Counted from the first letter of the stretch, positions 8,497 through 17,348 are shown. The stretch is 46,866 nucleotides of DNA from Hyphomicrobiales bacterium (GCA_900472625.1 UCIT01000038.1:1-46866); one strand, 5' to 3'. Notes: generated from the letters alone by a model not told the origin. Made by a program: numbers and translations.

Positions 8497-9192
8497 ATGG
8501 GTGACGTAGGCGAGGGTACGACGACCGATATCGTCGCGGCTGAACCACGGATCTCCGCCTTCGACATTAAGGCATTCATCACCCGCAACCTGCGCCTGCA
8601 GCCGGCACCGATCGTTCCCCACATTGTTCTCTATACCGGACACGCCGGCAGCCGGCTTTCGCGCCTCGGCGGTATGGATCCGGATGCGCCGGCGCCATAC
8701 TGGGCATATGACTGGGCTGGCGGCACCTCGCTGGCACGTCACATCACCGACCATCCCGAGATCGTCCGTGGCCGGCGCGTGCTCGACCTTGGCGCTGGGT
8801 CGGGGATCGTGGCCATCGCGGCTGCGAAATCCGGGGCGACCGAGGTCATTGCCGCCGATACCGATGCCAATGCCGTCGTCGCGATCGACTTGAACGCCAG
8901 CGCCAATGCGGTGTCGATCACGGCGCTGCACGCCGATCTGCTGTTGAGAGAGCCGCCAACGGTCGACGTGATCCTTGTCGGCGATCTTTTCTACGAGGAG
9001 TCTCTGGCGATTAGGGTGCTGGATTTTCTGACAAACTGCCATGACGCCGGCATAGAGGTGCTTATCGGCGATCCGTTCAGGGCGCCGCTGCCCGAGGAAA
9101 AGCTCCGTCTGGTTGCCGAGTATCCAGCGCCTGACTTCGGCGAAACGGCAGGTACGCCTGGTCGGCGTGCGGGCATCTTCACTTTGAGCTGA
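8497..9192 (+). CDS. Class I SAM-dependent methyltransferase (METTL20/ETFB lysine methyltransferase-like)
   Basis: 231 residues. The SAM-binding core has motif I VLDLGAGSGIVAIAAAKSGA, the acidic motif AADTDANAV, and ILVGDLFYEE, which corresponds to the DxxY-like post-II motif of seven-beta-strand protein lysine methyltransferases. The upstream segment PYWAYDWAGGTSLARHI is characteristic of the METTL20 group. From established knowledge, the Agrobacterium member methylates the electron-transfer flavoprotein beta subunit and ribosomal protein L7/L12; a similar role is inferred here. An ATG-only alternative start is not obvious, and the first 20 residues may be unstructured. Confidence 0.85.
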   Translation: MGDVGEGTTTDIVAAEPRISAFDIKAFITRNLRLQPAPIVPHIVLYTGHAGSRLSRLGGMDPDAPAPYWAYDWAGGTSLARHITDHPEIVRGRRVLDLGAGSGIVAIAAAKSGATEVIAADTDANAVVAIDLNASANAVSITALHADLLLREPPTVDVILVGDLFYEESLAIRVLDFLTNCHDAGIEVLIGDPFRAPLPEEKLRLVAEYPAPDFGETAGTPGRRAGIFTLS

Positions 9193-9199
9193 CGGCATT

Positions 9200-9613
9200 T
9201 CAGGCCGACGCGGCCTGCAGGTCGATCAGTACCGCCATCGCCCGCTCCGCCTTATCTGACGGAACGAAGACGTGGTCGTGATGATAGGCAGCCACCATGT
9301 TGCAGGGAATGCCGTGCCGGGTGAGGGCATCGGATACGGCAGCCGTCAGGCCGATACCCTCGAGCGACGAAAAGACGGTTAGCGTTATACGACGCATTGG
9401 CAGCGCGCAGTCGAAGCCGAACCGCCTCGCCTGTGCGATTTCGAGAACCAGCGAAAAGCCCTCGTCTTCCCTGAACCAAGCGAGGGCATTATGACTGGCG
9501 CCATTGGCGAGCGCTACGTCGGCCGTCGTACAGAACACGTATTCGGCGGTGTCGAGACTGGGCGTCATGCCCGACGGCATTTCTCTGGTGCCGCGAACAG
9601 GTTCGGTTGTCAT
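9200..9613 (-). CDS. ACT-domain protein
   Basis: 137 residues from the ATG at 9613 (a GTG three codons earlier is possible). The C-terminal half contains ACT-like elements: ITLTVFSSLEGIGLTAAVSD, then HGIPCNMVAAYHHDHVFVP and the terminal helix DKAERAMAVLIDLQ. ACT domains bind amino acids or other small ligands, and this small stand-alone family has no assigned function that I know. It is convergent with the methyltransferase gene, with 7 bp between the stops, and lies downstream of moeA with a 100-bp gap. Confidence 0.78.
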   Translation of the reverse strand: MTTEPVRGTREMPSGMTPSLDTAEYVFCTTADVALANGASHNALAWFREDEGFSLVLEIAQARRFGFDCALPMRRITLTVFSSLEGIGLTAAVSDALTRHGIPCNMVAAYHHDHVFVPSDKAERAMAVLIDLQAASA

Positions 9614-9713
9614 GGTGTGCACACGCCTTCGACGTCGGTTTCAGCCGCATTTTTCCCGCTGCGACAACGAAAATATCACAGCTGGCTTAAATACCAAGAC
9701 TTGGCCAATGCGC

Positions 9714-10928
9714 CTACTCAGGCCGAATCAGCATGACCGGGCAGGGCTCGCCTGCTGCCAGTTCCCGGCCGTGCGGCGGTCTGACGATCAGGCAATCGGC
9801 GTTGGCGAAGATCTTCATCATCGACGAATCCTGCTTGCCGAACGGCTCCGCCAGAAGCGTGCCTGAGGGCGAGCGCGCCAATCGTGCCCTGACGTAATCC
9901 TGGCGCTGGTCGTTGGCCTTCAAAGCGACAGCGGTCGTGGCGGTCGCGGCACGATCGATGGCGGGCAGGGAGGCGAGTTTGCGGATCAGCGGTTCGAGAA
10001 ACAGCAGCCCGCAGACAAGGCTCGACACCGGGTTTCCGGGAAGGCCCAGTACATGTGTATCACCGAAACTGCCGACCATGAGTGGCTTGCCGGGACGCAT
10101 GGCGATGCGCCAGAAGTCGAGTTCCATACCTGCCGCAAGCAGCGTCGCCTGGACGAGATCGTGGTCGCCGACCGATGCGCCGCCGAGCGTCACGATGACA
10201 TCGACCTGCGCCTGCCTGGCACGCTCGACGGCCGCCGTGATCGCCGCGGTGTCATCGGGGACGATCCCGAGGTCGAGGACATCGGCGCCTGCCTTGCGGG
10301 CGAGAGCGGCGATACCGAATGTGCTCGAGGCGACGATCTGCGCCGATCCCGGCTGTTGGCCCGGCGAAACAAGCTCATCACCGGTCGCGAGCAGGGCCAC
10401 GACCGGTTTGCGCAATACCGACAGCGTTGCGTGGTTCATGGCGGCGGCGACTGTGAGGCGCGAGAAGTCGAGGACCGTGCCGGCCGGCAACACGGCTTCA
10501 CCCTCGGTAAAATCCTGTCCGCGCGGACGGACATGCTGGCCTGCTCTGACGGGATAGGTGGTGCGAATGCCGGTTGCCGTCTTTTCGGAATCTTCCTGCA
10601 AGAGCACGCTATCGGCGCCATCCGGCACCGGTGCGCCGGTGAAGATGCGAACAGTTTCCCCGTGACCAATCATGCCGTCGAAGGCACTGCCGGCTGAAGA
10701 CGTTCCGATCAGCCTTAGTTCCGTGCCGGGTTGCGGAGCGTCCTGTCCCCGCAGGGCATAGCCATCCATCGCCGATGCATTGAACGGTGGCTGGGTCAGC
10801 TTCGCCGTCAGATCGGCCGCGAGGACGCGACCGTCCGCCTCGACAAGCGATATCGTTTCGGAGTCAGAAACCGGGTTGGCGCGGGACAGCAGGCGTTCCT
10901 GCGCCTCGGCGACGGGGAGCATGTTCAC
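9714..10928 (-). CDS. moeA: Molybdopterin molybdenumtransferase MoeA
   Basis: A 404-residue MoeA that inserts molybdate into adenylylated molybdopterin in the last step of molybdenum cofactor synthesis. Visible motifs are FNASAMDGYAL near the N-terminus, IFTGAPVPDGAD, PRGQDF, the MoCF-domain signature VTLGGASVGDHDL and GLPGNPVSS near the C-terminus. A GTG at 10928 (MNMLPVAEAQERL) has GGAG 8 bp upstream and overlaps the moaC stop (GTGA). The ATG two codons later is the alternative. It is the last gene of the trpD-trpC-moaC-moeA run. In related rhizobia lexA usually follows; it does not here. Confidence 0.95.
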   Translation of the reverse strand: MNMLPVAEAQERLLSRANPVSDSETISLVEADGRVLAADLTAKLTQPPFNASAMDGYALRGQDAPQPGTELRLIGTSSAGSAFDGMIGHGETVRIFTGAPVPDGADSVLLQEDSEKTATGIRTTYPVRAGQHVRPRGQDFTEGEAVLPAGTVLDFSRLTVAAAMNHATLSVLRKPVVALLATGDELVSPGQQPGSAQIVASSTFGIAALARKAGADVLDLGIVPDDTAAITAAVERARQAQVDVIVTLGGASVGDHDLVQATLLAAGMELDFWRIAMRPGKPLMVGSFGDTHVLGLPGNPVSSLVCGLLFLEPLIRKLASLPAIDRAATATTAVALKANDQRQDYVRARLARSPSGTLLAEPFGKQDSSMMKIFANADCLIVRPPHGRELAAGEPCPVMLIRPE

Positions 10929-11425
10929 GTTGAGTGCTCCGGATGCCGGAAGTCGCCGGACTTGCCCCCCGATTTTTCGAGCAGGCGGATACCGCCGATC
11001 TCCATCGTCCTGTCGGCCGCCTTCGCCATGTCGTAGACGGTCAGGCATGCGATGGACACCGCGGTCAACGCTTCCATCTCGACACCTGTCTTGCCGGTGA
11101 GCTTGACGGTGGCGGTGATTCTGAGGCCGGGCAGGGTGGCGTCGTCGGTGATATCGACGGATATCTTGGTCAGCATCAGCGGATGGCAGAGCGGGATGAG
11201 GTTGCTGGTCTGCTTGGCCGCCATAATCCCGGCCAGCCGGGCGGTGCCGATCACGTCACCCTTCTTGGCATTGCCTTCAAGGATCAGTCGCAGCGTCGCC
11301 GGCGCCATCTTTATGTAGCCTTCGGCAGTGGCGATGCGGGTCGTCTCGGCCTTGTCGCCGACGTCGACCATATGCGCCTCGCCACTGGCATCGATATGGG
11401 TGAGGCCGGTGCCGCCGGAGTTCAT
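10925..11425 (-). CDS. moaC: Cyclic pyranopterin monophosphate synthase MoaC
   Basis: 166 residues, the normal MoaC length. MoaC works after the radical-SAM protein MoaA to form cyclic pyranopterin monophosphate. Motifs seen are THIDASGEAHMVDV, KKGDVIGTARLAGIMAAKQT, NLIPLCHPL and GKTGVEMEALTAVS, with the catalytic Lys-rich C-terminal part. The ATG at 11425 starts just after the trpC stop at 11427, so translation is probably coupled. The downstream end overlaps the moeA GTG start. A short C-terminal extension (GDFRHPEHST) is present. Confidence 0.96.
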   Translation of the reverse strand: MNSGGTGLTHIDASGEAHMVDVGDKAETTRIATAEGYIKMAPATLRLILEGNAKKGDVIGTARLAGIMAAKQTSNLIPLCHPLMLTKISVDITDDATLPGLRITATVKLTGKTGVEMEALTAVSIACLTVYDMAKAADRTMEIGGIRLLEKSGGKSGDFRHPEHST

Positions 11426-11426
11426 C

Positions 11427-12239
11427 CTATTCGGCCGCCAATGCGGCCTGGCCGAACAGCAGGGCACGCGTGGCAGCGGTCACGTCGTCCTTGCGCATCA
11501 GGCTCTCGCCGACGAGGAAGGTGTTGATGCCAAAGGCCTGAAGCCGCGTGCAATCGTCATGGGTAAAGACGCCGCTTTCGCCGACAAGCAGCCGGTCATT
11601 GGGCACCATGGTTGAAAGCTGTTCACTGACGGTGAGGCTGACTTCGAAGGTACGGAGATTGCGGTTGTTGATCCCGACCAGCGGCGACGAGAGCTTGAGC
11701 GCCCGTTCCATCTCTTCCGCGTCGTGCACTTCGACCAGAACATCCATCCCAAGGCCGAACGCCTCGTCCTGGAGCCGTTCCGCATCGCTGTCGGTCAGAG
11801 ACGCCATAATCAGCAGGATGCAGTCGGCGCCCCAGGCACGGGCCTCCTGCACCTGATAGGTCTCGAACATGAAATCCTTGCGCAGCGCGGGCAGATCGCA
11901 GGCCGCGCGTGCTGCCTTCAGGAACTCGGGTGCACCCTGAAAGCTTGGCGTATCCGTCAGGACCGAGAGACAGGCCGCGCCACCGAGTTCGTAAGCCTTT
12001 GCGAGCGCTGGCGGATCGAAATCCGGGCGGATCAGTCCTTTGGACGGGCTTGCCTTCTTGATCTCGGCGATCAGGCCGAACTGTCCGGCGTCGCGCTTCG
12101 ATGTCAACGCTCTGTAGAAACCGCGCGGCGCCGATTGATCGGCCTGCATCGCCTTCAGGTCGGCAAGCGACAACTTGGCCTTGGCGGCGGCGATCTCCTC
12201 GCGCTTGTAGAGTTCGATCTTCTGCAGAATGTCGGTCAT
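11427..12239 (-). CDS. trpC: Indole-3-glycerol phosphate synthase TrpC
   Basis: A 270-residue (beta-alpha)8 enzyme that converts carboxyphenylaminodeoxyribulose phosphate to indole-3-glycerol phosphate in tryptophan synthesis. Signatures are LIAEIKKASPSKGLI (catalytic Lys), SVLTDTPSFQG, LRKDFMFETYQV, VGINNRNLRTFEV and LLVGESGVFT. It is monofunctional, without a fused TrpF. It lies 9 bp after trpD, in an operon with moaC and moeA downstream, the usual arrangement in Rhizobiales. Confidence 0.97.
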   Translation of the reverse strand: MTDILQKIELYKREEIAAAKAKLSLADLKAMQADQSAPRGFYRALTSKRDAGQFGLIAEIKKASPSKGLIRPDFDPPALAKAYELGGAACLSVLTDTPSFQGAPEFLKAARAACDLPALRKDFMFETYQVQEARAWGADCILLIMASLTDSDAERLQDEAFGLGMDVLVEVHDAEEMERALKLSSPLVGINNRNLRTFEVSLTVSEQLSTMVPNDRLLVGESGVFTHDDCTRLQAFGINTFLVGESLMRKDDVTAATRALLFGQAALAAE

Positions 12240-12248
12240 ATCGGTATC

Positions 12249-13265
12249 CTAGTCGATGTCGTTCGACACTGCGACGAGTTTGTCGAGGGCTGCCGCGGTC
12301 GCGCCGCTGTCGAGCGACTGGCTTGCCAGTCGCATGCCGTCGCGCAGCGTCTCTGCCTTGCCCGAGATCACCAGCGAGGCAGCGGCGTTGGCGAGCGAGA
12401 TGTCGCGATAGGCGTTTTTCGCGCCGCTCAGCACCTCACGCAGCGCAGCGGCGTTGACGATTCCATCGCCGCCCTTGATCGCCTCCAGCTGGACCGGCTC
12501 GACGCCGAAATCGGCGGGTGTCAGTTCAAAGCTGCGGATCTTGCCGTCTTCGAGCGCCGCGACACTGGTCATGCCTGTTGTGGTGATCTCGTCGAGGCCA
12601 TTGCCATGCACGACCCAGACGCTTTCCGAACCGAGGTCACGCATCACTTCGGCGATCGGCATCACCAGTTGCGGAGAGTAGACGCCGAGCAGCTGGCGGC
12701 GAACACCTGCCGGATTGGAGAGCGGGCCGAGTACGTTGAAAATGGTGCGGGTGCCGAGTTCGACACGTGATGGCCCGACATGGCGCATGGCGGAGTGATG
12801 CTGCTGCGCGAACATGAAACCGACGCCGGCTTCGCGAATGCAGCGCGAGATGAGTTCAGGCGTGACGTCGAGCTTGACACCAAGGGCGGCGAGGCTATCC
12901 GCCGCGCCGGACTTGGAGCTCAGCGCCCGGTTGCCATGCTTGGCGACCGGCACGCCGGCACCGGCGACGATCAATGCCGCCAGCGTCGAGATGTTGTAGG
13001 TGCCGCTGGCATCGCCGCCGGTGCCGACGATGTCGATGGCGTCAGCCGGGGCCTCGACGGTCAGCATCTTCGAGCGCATCGTGGTGACGGCGCCGACGAT
13101 CTCGTCGACGGTCTCGCCACGCACCCGCAGCGCCATCAGGAAGCCGCCGATCTGAGAAGGTGTCGCCTGGCCGGACATCAGGATGTCGAAGGCCTCGCGG
13201 GCCTCCTCACGTGTCAGAGGCTCGCGGCTCGCGGCCTTCGCCAGAAGAGGCTTCAGATCGGTCAT
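12249..13265 (-). CDS. trpD: Anthranilate phosphoribosyltransferase TrpD
   Basis: 338 residues. TrpD joins anthranilate to PRPP to make phosphoribosylanthranilate. Key motifs are the PRPP-binding DIVGTGGDASGTYNIST, the anthranilate-site KHGNRALSSKSGAADSLAAL, and HHSAMRHVGPSRVELGTRT. It is monofunctional, with no glutamine amidotransferase fused. The start has AAGGGAG upstream. It lies 14 bp downstream of ppiD and leads the biosynthetic run trpD-trpC-moaC-moeA. Confidence 0.97.
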   Translation of the reverse strand: MTDLKPLLAKAASREPLTREEAREAFDILMSGQATPSQIGGFLMALRVRGETVDEIVGAVTTMRSKMLTVEAPADAIDIVGTGGDASGTYNISTLAALIVAGAGVPVAKHGNRALSSKSGAADSLAALGVKLDVTPELISRCIREAGVGFMFAQQHHSAMRHVGPSRVELGTRTIFNVLGPLSNPAGVRRQLLGVYSPQLVMPIAEVMRDLGSESVWVVHGNGLDEITTTGMTSVAALEDGKIRSFELTPADFGVEPVQLEAIKGGDGIVNAAALREVLSGAKNAYRDISLANAAASLVISGKAETLRDGMRLASQSLDSGATAAALDKLVAVSNDID

Positions 13266-13279
13266 GCGTGCCTGCTCCC

Positions 13280-15175
13280 TTAGCGTGCGGCTGCCTGTTC
13301 GGCGAGCGGTTGACTGATAGACGCGCCATACTGCGTCTGCAGCAGGGCCACCATCTGATCGAGGATATCGTCGCCGGCGGCATTGGCCATGGCGGTGATC
13401 TGCTGATCCTGATTGGCCAGCACGTCGCCGGTCGGCTCGGTATTGACTTCGTTGACCTTCAGCAGAATCTGCGTCGTCGGATCTGCGCCAACGGCGGTGG
13501 CCACCGTATCCATGGGGCCGGAGAAAGCCGCATTGACGCCAGCCGTGCCGAGAACGGCATCATCCATGCCGCGCGTGATGCCGCTCTTGGTCTGGACCTC
13601 GATGCCAAGCGGGGCGGCAATGTCAGCCAGCGACGTGCCTTTCTGCGCCTGCTGCTTCAGCTCGTCTGCCTTCTTGGCAAGTTCCGATTTCTGCTGTTCG
13701 GCGGTCCAATCGGCAACTGCCTTGTCCTTGACTTCGGCAAGCGGACGTTCGCGGTCCGGGGTGATGTCGCCCAGTGTGAACCAGAGATAACCATCGGTGC
13801 CGATCGACAGCGACGGCACGTCGGCGCCGGTCTCGGCACGGAACACGGCGCTGAGCACCTGCTGCTTGGCGGGGATGTCCTTGACCTCGGCGCCAACCTT
13901 ATCAAGGCCGGTGGCATCCACGGCATCCACCGTGACGGCCTTGAGCTTCAGCTGCGTCGCGATCTGGTCGAGCGTCGAGCCGGAGCTGCGCAGGTCTTCG
14001 ATCTGGTCGTGGACGCTGACCATCTGCTGTGCGGCGTTGGAGACGGCCAGCTGCTTGCGGATGTCTTCCTTGACCTCTTCAAGCGTCTTGGCGCTCTCAG
14101 GCTTGATATTGGTGATGCGCAGGATGACTGGACCGAAGCTGCCCTCGACGACCGGCGTCGTTCCGCCGTTCTTCGCGACCGCAAAGGCGGCATCCGCCAC
14201 GGCCTGATCGGGAACCTTGTCCTTGGAGAACTCGCCGAGCATGACGTCGTTTGCGGTCTTGCCCTGGTCTGTCACCAGCTGGTCGAAGGTGGTGCCGGTC
14301 TTCAGCGCATTGATCGCAGCGTTGGCCAGATCCTTGTTCTGGAACGTCAGCTGCTCGACGGTGCGGGTTTCCGGCGTCGTGTAGCTTGCCTTGCGCTTCT
14401 CGAAATCCTCGCGGATCTGGTCGTCCGTCACCGAGCCGGCATCGGCGATATCGTCCGGCTGCAGCTTGAGATAGGTGAACTTGCGATATTCTGGCGCGCG
14501 GTAGCGCGGCTTGGCGCCTTCGAACCACTTGGCAAGCACGTCGTCGGCCGGGGCCTTGATCGGCTCGATATTGGCGTTGGTCAGCAACAGGTAGTCGATG
14601 CCGCGGCTTTCCTGGCGATAGAGCTTCATCGCATCGACCATGGTCTTCGGCGGCGTGAAGCCGTTGGAGACGGCATCGACGATCTGGCTGCGCACGGCGA
14701 CCTTGGTGCGTTCCTTGATATAATCATCCTCGCGAATGCCCGCGTTGCGCAGGCGCGACGTGAACAGCGAGCGGTCGAACTGGCCGTTGACCGCCTTGAA
14801 GGCCGGATCTTCGCCGATCAACTGTGCCAGGCGATCATTGGAGAGGCCGAGGTTCATGTCGGCGGCGAGCTGATCGAGCGATGCGCCGGCGACCAGTTGG
14901 GAGAGCACCTGCTGCTCGACGCCGAATGCGCGGGCCTGCTCAGGCGTCAGGCGCATGCCGAACTGCTGGCTCAGGTTGGAAACCTGGCGCTGATAGGCGA
15001 GACGAAATTCGTTCACATCCACCTGCTGATCGCCGACCGTGACAACAGTCGTGCTGCTGCTGCCGCCCGTTAGAAGAGAGGCGGAAATGCCCCAGATGCC
15101 GAAAGAGGCGACCAGGAGCAGCATCAAAAGCTTGGCGGCCCATGTCTGGGCGGCTCTTCGCAGAAGATCGAACAT
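13280..15175 (-). CDS. ppiD: PpiD/SurA-type periplasmic peptidyl-prolyl isomerase
   Basis: 631 residues: a short cytoplasmic tail, one membrane anchor (about 15-33, LLMLLLVASFGIWGISASLL), a SurA_N-like chaperone domain (about 45-170) and a parvulin-type domain around 250-370 containing FDQLVTDQGKTANDVMLGEF. A second region of weaker similarity follows up to the C-terminus. This is the normal length for alphaproteobacterial PpiD, an inner-membrane chaperone for proteins emerging in the periplasm. It is the first gene of the minus-strand run; a promoter should lie in 15176-15400. A 637-codon frame on the opposite strand is treated as a shadow. Confidence 0.93.
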   Translation of the reverse strand: MFDLLRRAAQTWAAKLLMLLLVASFGIWGISASLLTGGSSSTTVVTVGDQQVDVNEFRLAYQRQVSNLSQQFGMRLTPEQARAFGVEQQVLSQLVAGASLDQLAADMNLGLSNDRLAQLIGEDPAFKAVNGQFDRSLFTSRLRNAGIREDDYIKERTKVAVRSQIVDAVSNGFTPPKTMVDAMKLYRQESRGIDYLLLTNANIEPIKAPADDVLAKWFEGAKPRYRAPEYRKFTYLKLQPDDIADAGSVTDDQIREDFEKRKASYTTPETRTVEQLTFQNKDLANAAINALKTGTTFDQLVTDQGKTANDVMLGEFSKDKVPDQAVADAAFAVAKNGGTTPVVEGSFGPVILRITNIKPESAKTLEEVKEDIRKQLAVSNAAQQMVSVHDQIEDLRSSGSTLDQIATQLKLKAVTVDAVDATGLDKVGAEVKDIPAKQQVLSAVFRAETGADVPSLSIGTDGYLWFTLGDITPDRERPLAEVKDKAVADWTAEQQKSELAKKADELKQQAQKGTSLADIAAPLGIEVQTKSGITRGMDDAVLGTAGVNAAFSGPMDTVATAVGADPTTQILLKVNEVNTEPTGDVLANQDQQITAMANAAGDDILDQMVALLQTQYGASISQPLAEQAAAR

Positions 15176-15407
15176 CGAAACGCAAACCTCGCATTATAAT
15201 CGCCCGCTTGCGGGCAAAGCATTTGTCGTTCCTTAGAGCAAACTCATCAGGAAATGAAGGGCGGAAATGAAGGCTTATCGTGCGAAAACATCTGCGCTAT
15301 ATCGGGTCAGGACGAGGACACGGAATGCGCGACAAAAGACGCCGCCTCTCGGAACCTTTGCCGGGGTTACTTCGTTGAGCAGCATCCCGATGAAACAGGA
15401 GCAAACA

Positions 15408-15689
15408 ATGGCCGACATCAAAACCGCCTCCGCACAGTCTACAGCCGCGCGCGTCAAGGCGGAGATTGCGACAGACGATCTTTCCGCACAGGTCGCCGCA
15501 CTGCGCGAAGACCTTTCGCGCCTGTCTGAGAGCGTGGTGGCGCTGGGGCAGGGAGCAAAGACAGCCGTTGCAGACGAGGCCTCCGTGTTGACCGAGCGCG
15601 TGCGTGACAAGGTGCGCGAAGAACCGCTGCTGGCAATCGCCGTCACCGCAGGCGTTGCCTATCTCTTCGGCCTGATCAGCCGCCGCTGA
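15408..15689 (+). CDS. DUF883 (YqjD/ElaB-like) membrane-anchored protein
   Basis: 93 residues from the ATG at 15408, with AGGAG 5 bp upstream. The middle is amphipathic helix (DDLSAQVAALREDLSRLSES) and the C-terminus has REEPLLAIAVTAGVAYLFGL followed by ISRR, the DUF883 hallmark of a single inner-membrane anchor. E. coli relatives bind ribosomes and are induced in stationary phase; whether that applies here is unknown. The longer reading from 15267 has no convincing ribosome site. A strong terminator follows. Confidence 0.85.
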   Translation: MADIKTASAQSTAARVKAEIATDDLSAQVAALREDLSRLSESVVALGQGAKTAVADEASVLTERVRDKVREEPLLAIAVTAGVAYLFGLISRR

Positions 15690-15717
15690 GGCGGACTTGC
15701 GATATTGGACAATGAAG

Positions 15718-15750
15718 AAGCCGGACGCGTCCACGTCCGGCTTTTCTTTT
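15718..15750 (+). terminator. Rho-independent terminator after the DUF883 gene
   Basis: A perfect 10-bp stem, AAGCCGGACG paired with CGTCCGGCTT, with a 6-base loop, is followed by TTCTTTT. It lies 28 bp downstream of the DUF883 stop on the plus strand. The minus-strand side lacks a T run. Confidence 0.88.
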
Positions 15751-15776
15751 CATGCAGGAAATCCTCCTGGTGGTGG

Positions 15777-16031
15777 TCAGCGGCGAATTAGCCGGCCAGC
15801 TGCAATGAGGATACAGGCACCGATAAAGCCAGCGATCAGGTAGGCAAGCCAACCAGCACCAAGCGATAGGTTCAGAGCGGACAGAATGGCGTTGGCGACA
15901 ATGGCGCCCACGATTCCGAGAATGATGTTCATGAAGACGCCCATGTTGCTGTTCATGAACTTCTCTGCCAGCCAGCCGGCGAAACCGCCGATGATGATGG
16001 CTGCAATCCAACCAACGCCTGCATTTTCCAT
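15777..16031 (-). CDS. GlsB/YeaQ/YmgE family (transglycosylase-associated) membrane protein
   Basis: 84 residues, almost entirely three hydrophobic segments: VGWIAAIIIGGFAGWLAEKF, GVFMNIILGIVGAIVANAIL and WLAYLIAGFIGACILIAAG. The GG-rich helix pattern is that of the small stress-response membrane family including YeaQ and YmgE. The start follows AAAGGA at 8 bp. Role in rhizobia unknown; members are often under general stress control. Confidence 0.87.
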   Translation of the reverse strand: MENAGVGWIAAIIIGGFAGWLAEKFMNSNMGVFMNIILGIVGAIVANAILSALNLSLGAGWLAYLIAGFIGACILIAAGRLIRR

Positions 16032-16775
16032 TGTGATATGTCCTTTCGAGAAACGTTGAACGTCAAATAGAGATGTTGCCGGTGTGCACGAACGCTACGC
16101 AGTGACTGTCATCGGTCAAGCCTTGATTTAGATAGGCGGCACAAATGGCTGAGCAAGGCGCCGAGCCATTGGCCTATGCTTTTCCCAGACAAGACGGCAG
16201 CGGAAGCGGCCCAGCGAGGAAAACAAGCGAAAGCAACTCAATATCACGACAATGTGAAATGCAACCAAGAGGGGATTTTTGATCAATCACTCGACGCAGT
16301 GTCGAGTGCGGATTTCCAGTGATGCCGCTTATGGAAGGGCGCAAGAAAAATGGCATGCGCCGCACCGATTGCTATGATGTATAAATTATGTATTTCCGTG
16401 CCTAAAACCTGCTGAATAAATACATCTAAAGGTATATTTAAACAAGATAATGTTTACAAGATGTGACATGGAGGTTTAATTTCTGACGATACAGAACATT
16501 GCGGCCCATTGCCGCGAATATAATTTCAAACTGCAGCCAATTGTTGGTCTCAGCGCATACATAAACAATTATTCGTCAATGATGTATCGCCAACTATGGA
16601 TTATGTTGATGAAGAGAGGTTTGCTGTTGATAAATGGGGGCCGGAAGTGTCGACAAGAGGCAAGTGTCGTCAAAAAACCTCAGCTGCGCGCCAAAATCAA
16701 CGTTTTCATCAGCAACGCCTTGCTCAACCTGCAATCTATGTCATGTTATCTTTCTGGACATGAGGGGTAACAGAG
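16032..16775. other. Gene-poor, A+T-richer spacer of about 740 bp
   Basis: No convincing gene. The stretch is visibly richer in A+T than its surroundings, especially 16370-16620. It holds an 8-bp hairpin at 16288-16308 (CACTCGAC, 5-base loop, GTCGAGTG). It also holds a 95-codon open frame from a CTG at 16483 to 16770, preceded by GGAGG at 8 bp, whose product I do not recognise. The region separates two divergent small genes and may contain their promoters. Confidence 0.5.
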
Positions 16776-16982
16776 ATGATCAATCTTCAGTCAACTCACA
16801 ATGATGTCAATCACGATCAGCGCCTGCTCGATTGCCGCGCCGATGTCGAGCCTGCACTTCACCAGATTATCCGCGACGCGCAGCAGAACGGCTGGGCGGC
16901 GGCCGAGGTCGCGATGGCGATCGCGGATGCAGCAGACGACTACATTCTGCTCTTGGCAAACCGCAAAACGACGGCACACTGA
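16776..16982 (+). CDS. Small hypothetical protein (68 residues)
   Basis: Starts MINLQSTHNDVNHDQRLLD, preceded by GAGGGG at about 9 bp. The C-terminal half (ALHQIIRDAQQNGWAAAEVA, then MAIADAADDYILLLA) is predicted to be helical and looks like the short helical domain seen in small rhizobial proteins of unknown function. No membrane segment and no known catalytic motif. The good ribosome site and ordinary codon usage support it as a real gene. Confidence 0.62.
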   Translation: MINLQSTHNDVNHDQRLLDCRADVEPALHQIIRDAQQNGWAAAEVAMAIADAADDYILLLANRKTTAH

Positions 16983-17173
16983 CGCAGTGTCGGTAGCGGT
17001 CGGCAATGCGCTCGGCCATCATCCTCTCGTCGGAAGACGGAAGATGACGCAAACAGCCTGCTGACCGGTTGACGGTATATGGGAAGCGGCTATAAAGCCT
17101 TCCAAACCTGATTTGGTTGCCATCAGTGACGACTGACGTGTTCGGTCCTGTGCCAATGCCAAATCGACGCGAT

Positions 17174-17263
17174 GGAAGAGTGTCCGAGTGGTTTAAGGAA
17201 CCGGTCTTGAAAACCGGCGTGCGGGAGACCGTACCGTGGGTTCGAATCCCACCTCTTCCGCCA
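17174..17263 (+). tRNA. tRNA-Ser (anticodon UGA)
   Basis: 90 nt including an encoded CCA. The acceptor stem is GGAAGAG paired with CTCTTCC. The anticodon stem-loop is CCGGT-CTTGAAA-ACCGG with anticodon TGA. A long variable arm (GCGGGAGACCGTACC region) marks a class II tRNA, and the T-loop is GGTTCGAATCC. Together these identify serine. No integrase or att-like duplication is seen next to it. Confidence 0.97.
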
Positions 17264-17348
17264 TCCCTGACATTTTCCATAGCTATCGAGCTCTCGCGCT
17301 CGCGATTGACTGGTCGCGAAGTATTTATGCGCTCAATAGATATTTAAT

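Noticed and set aside
13160..15073. 637-codon open frame on the plus strand
   Set aside because: It lies antisense to ppiD and trpD, has no ribosome site, and its product shows only the composition expected from the reverse of high-G+C coding DNA.
16174..16365. 63-codon minus-strand frame in the gene-poor gap
   Set aside because: No ribosome site, no recognisable motif, and it covers a hairpin; treated as chance.
17174..17263. tRNA-Ser as an integration site for an island
   Set aside because: No integrase gene and no duplicated tRNA 3' end seen nearby; flanking genes are core.
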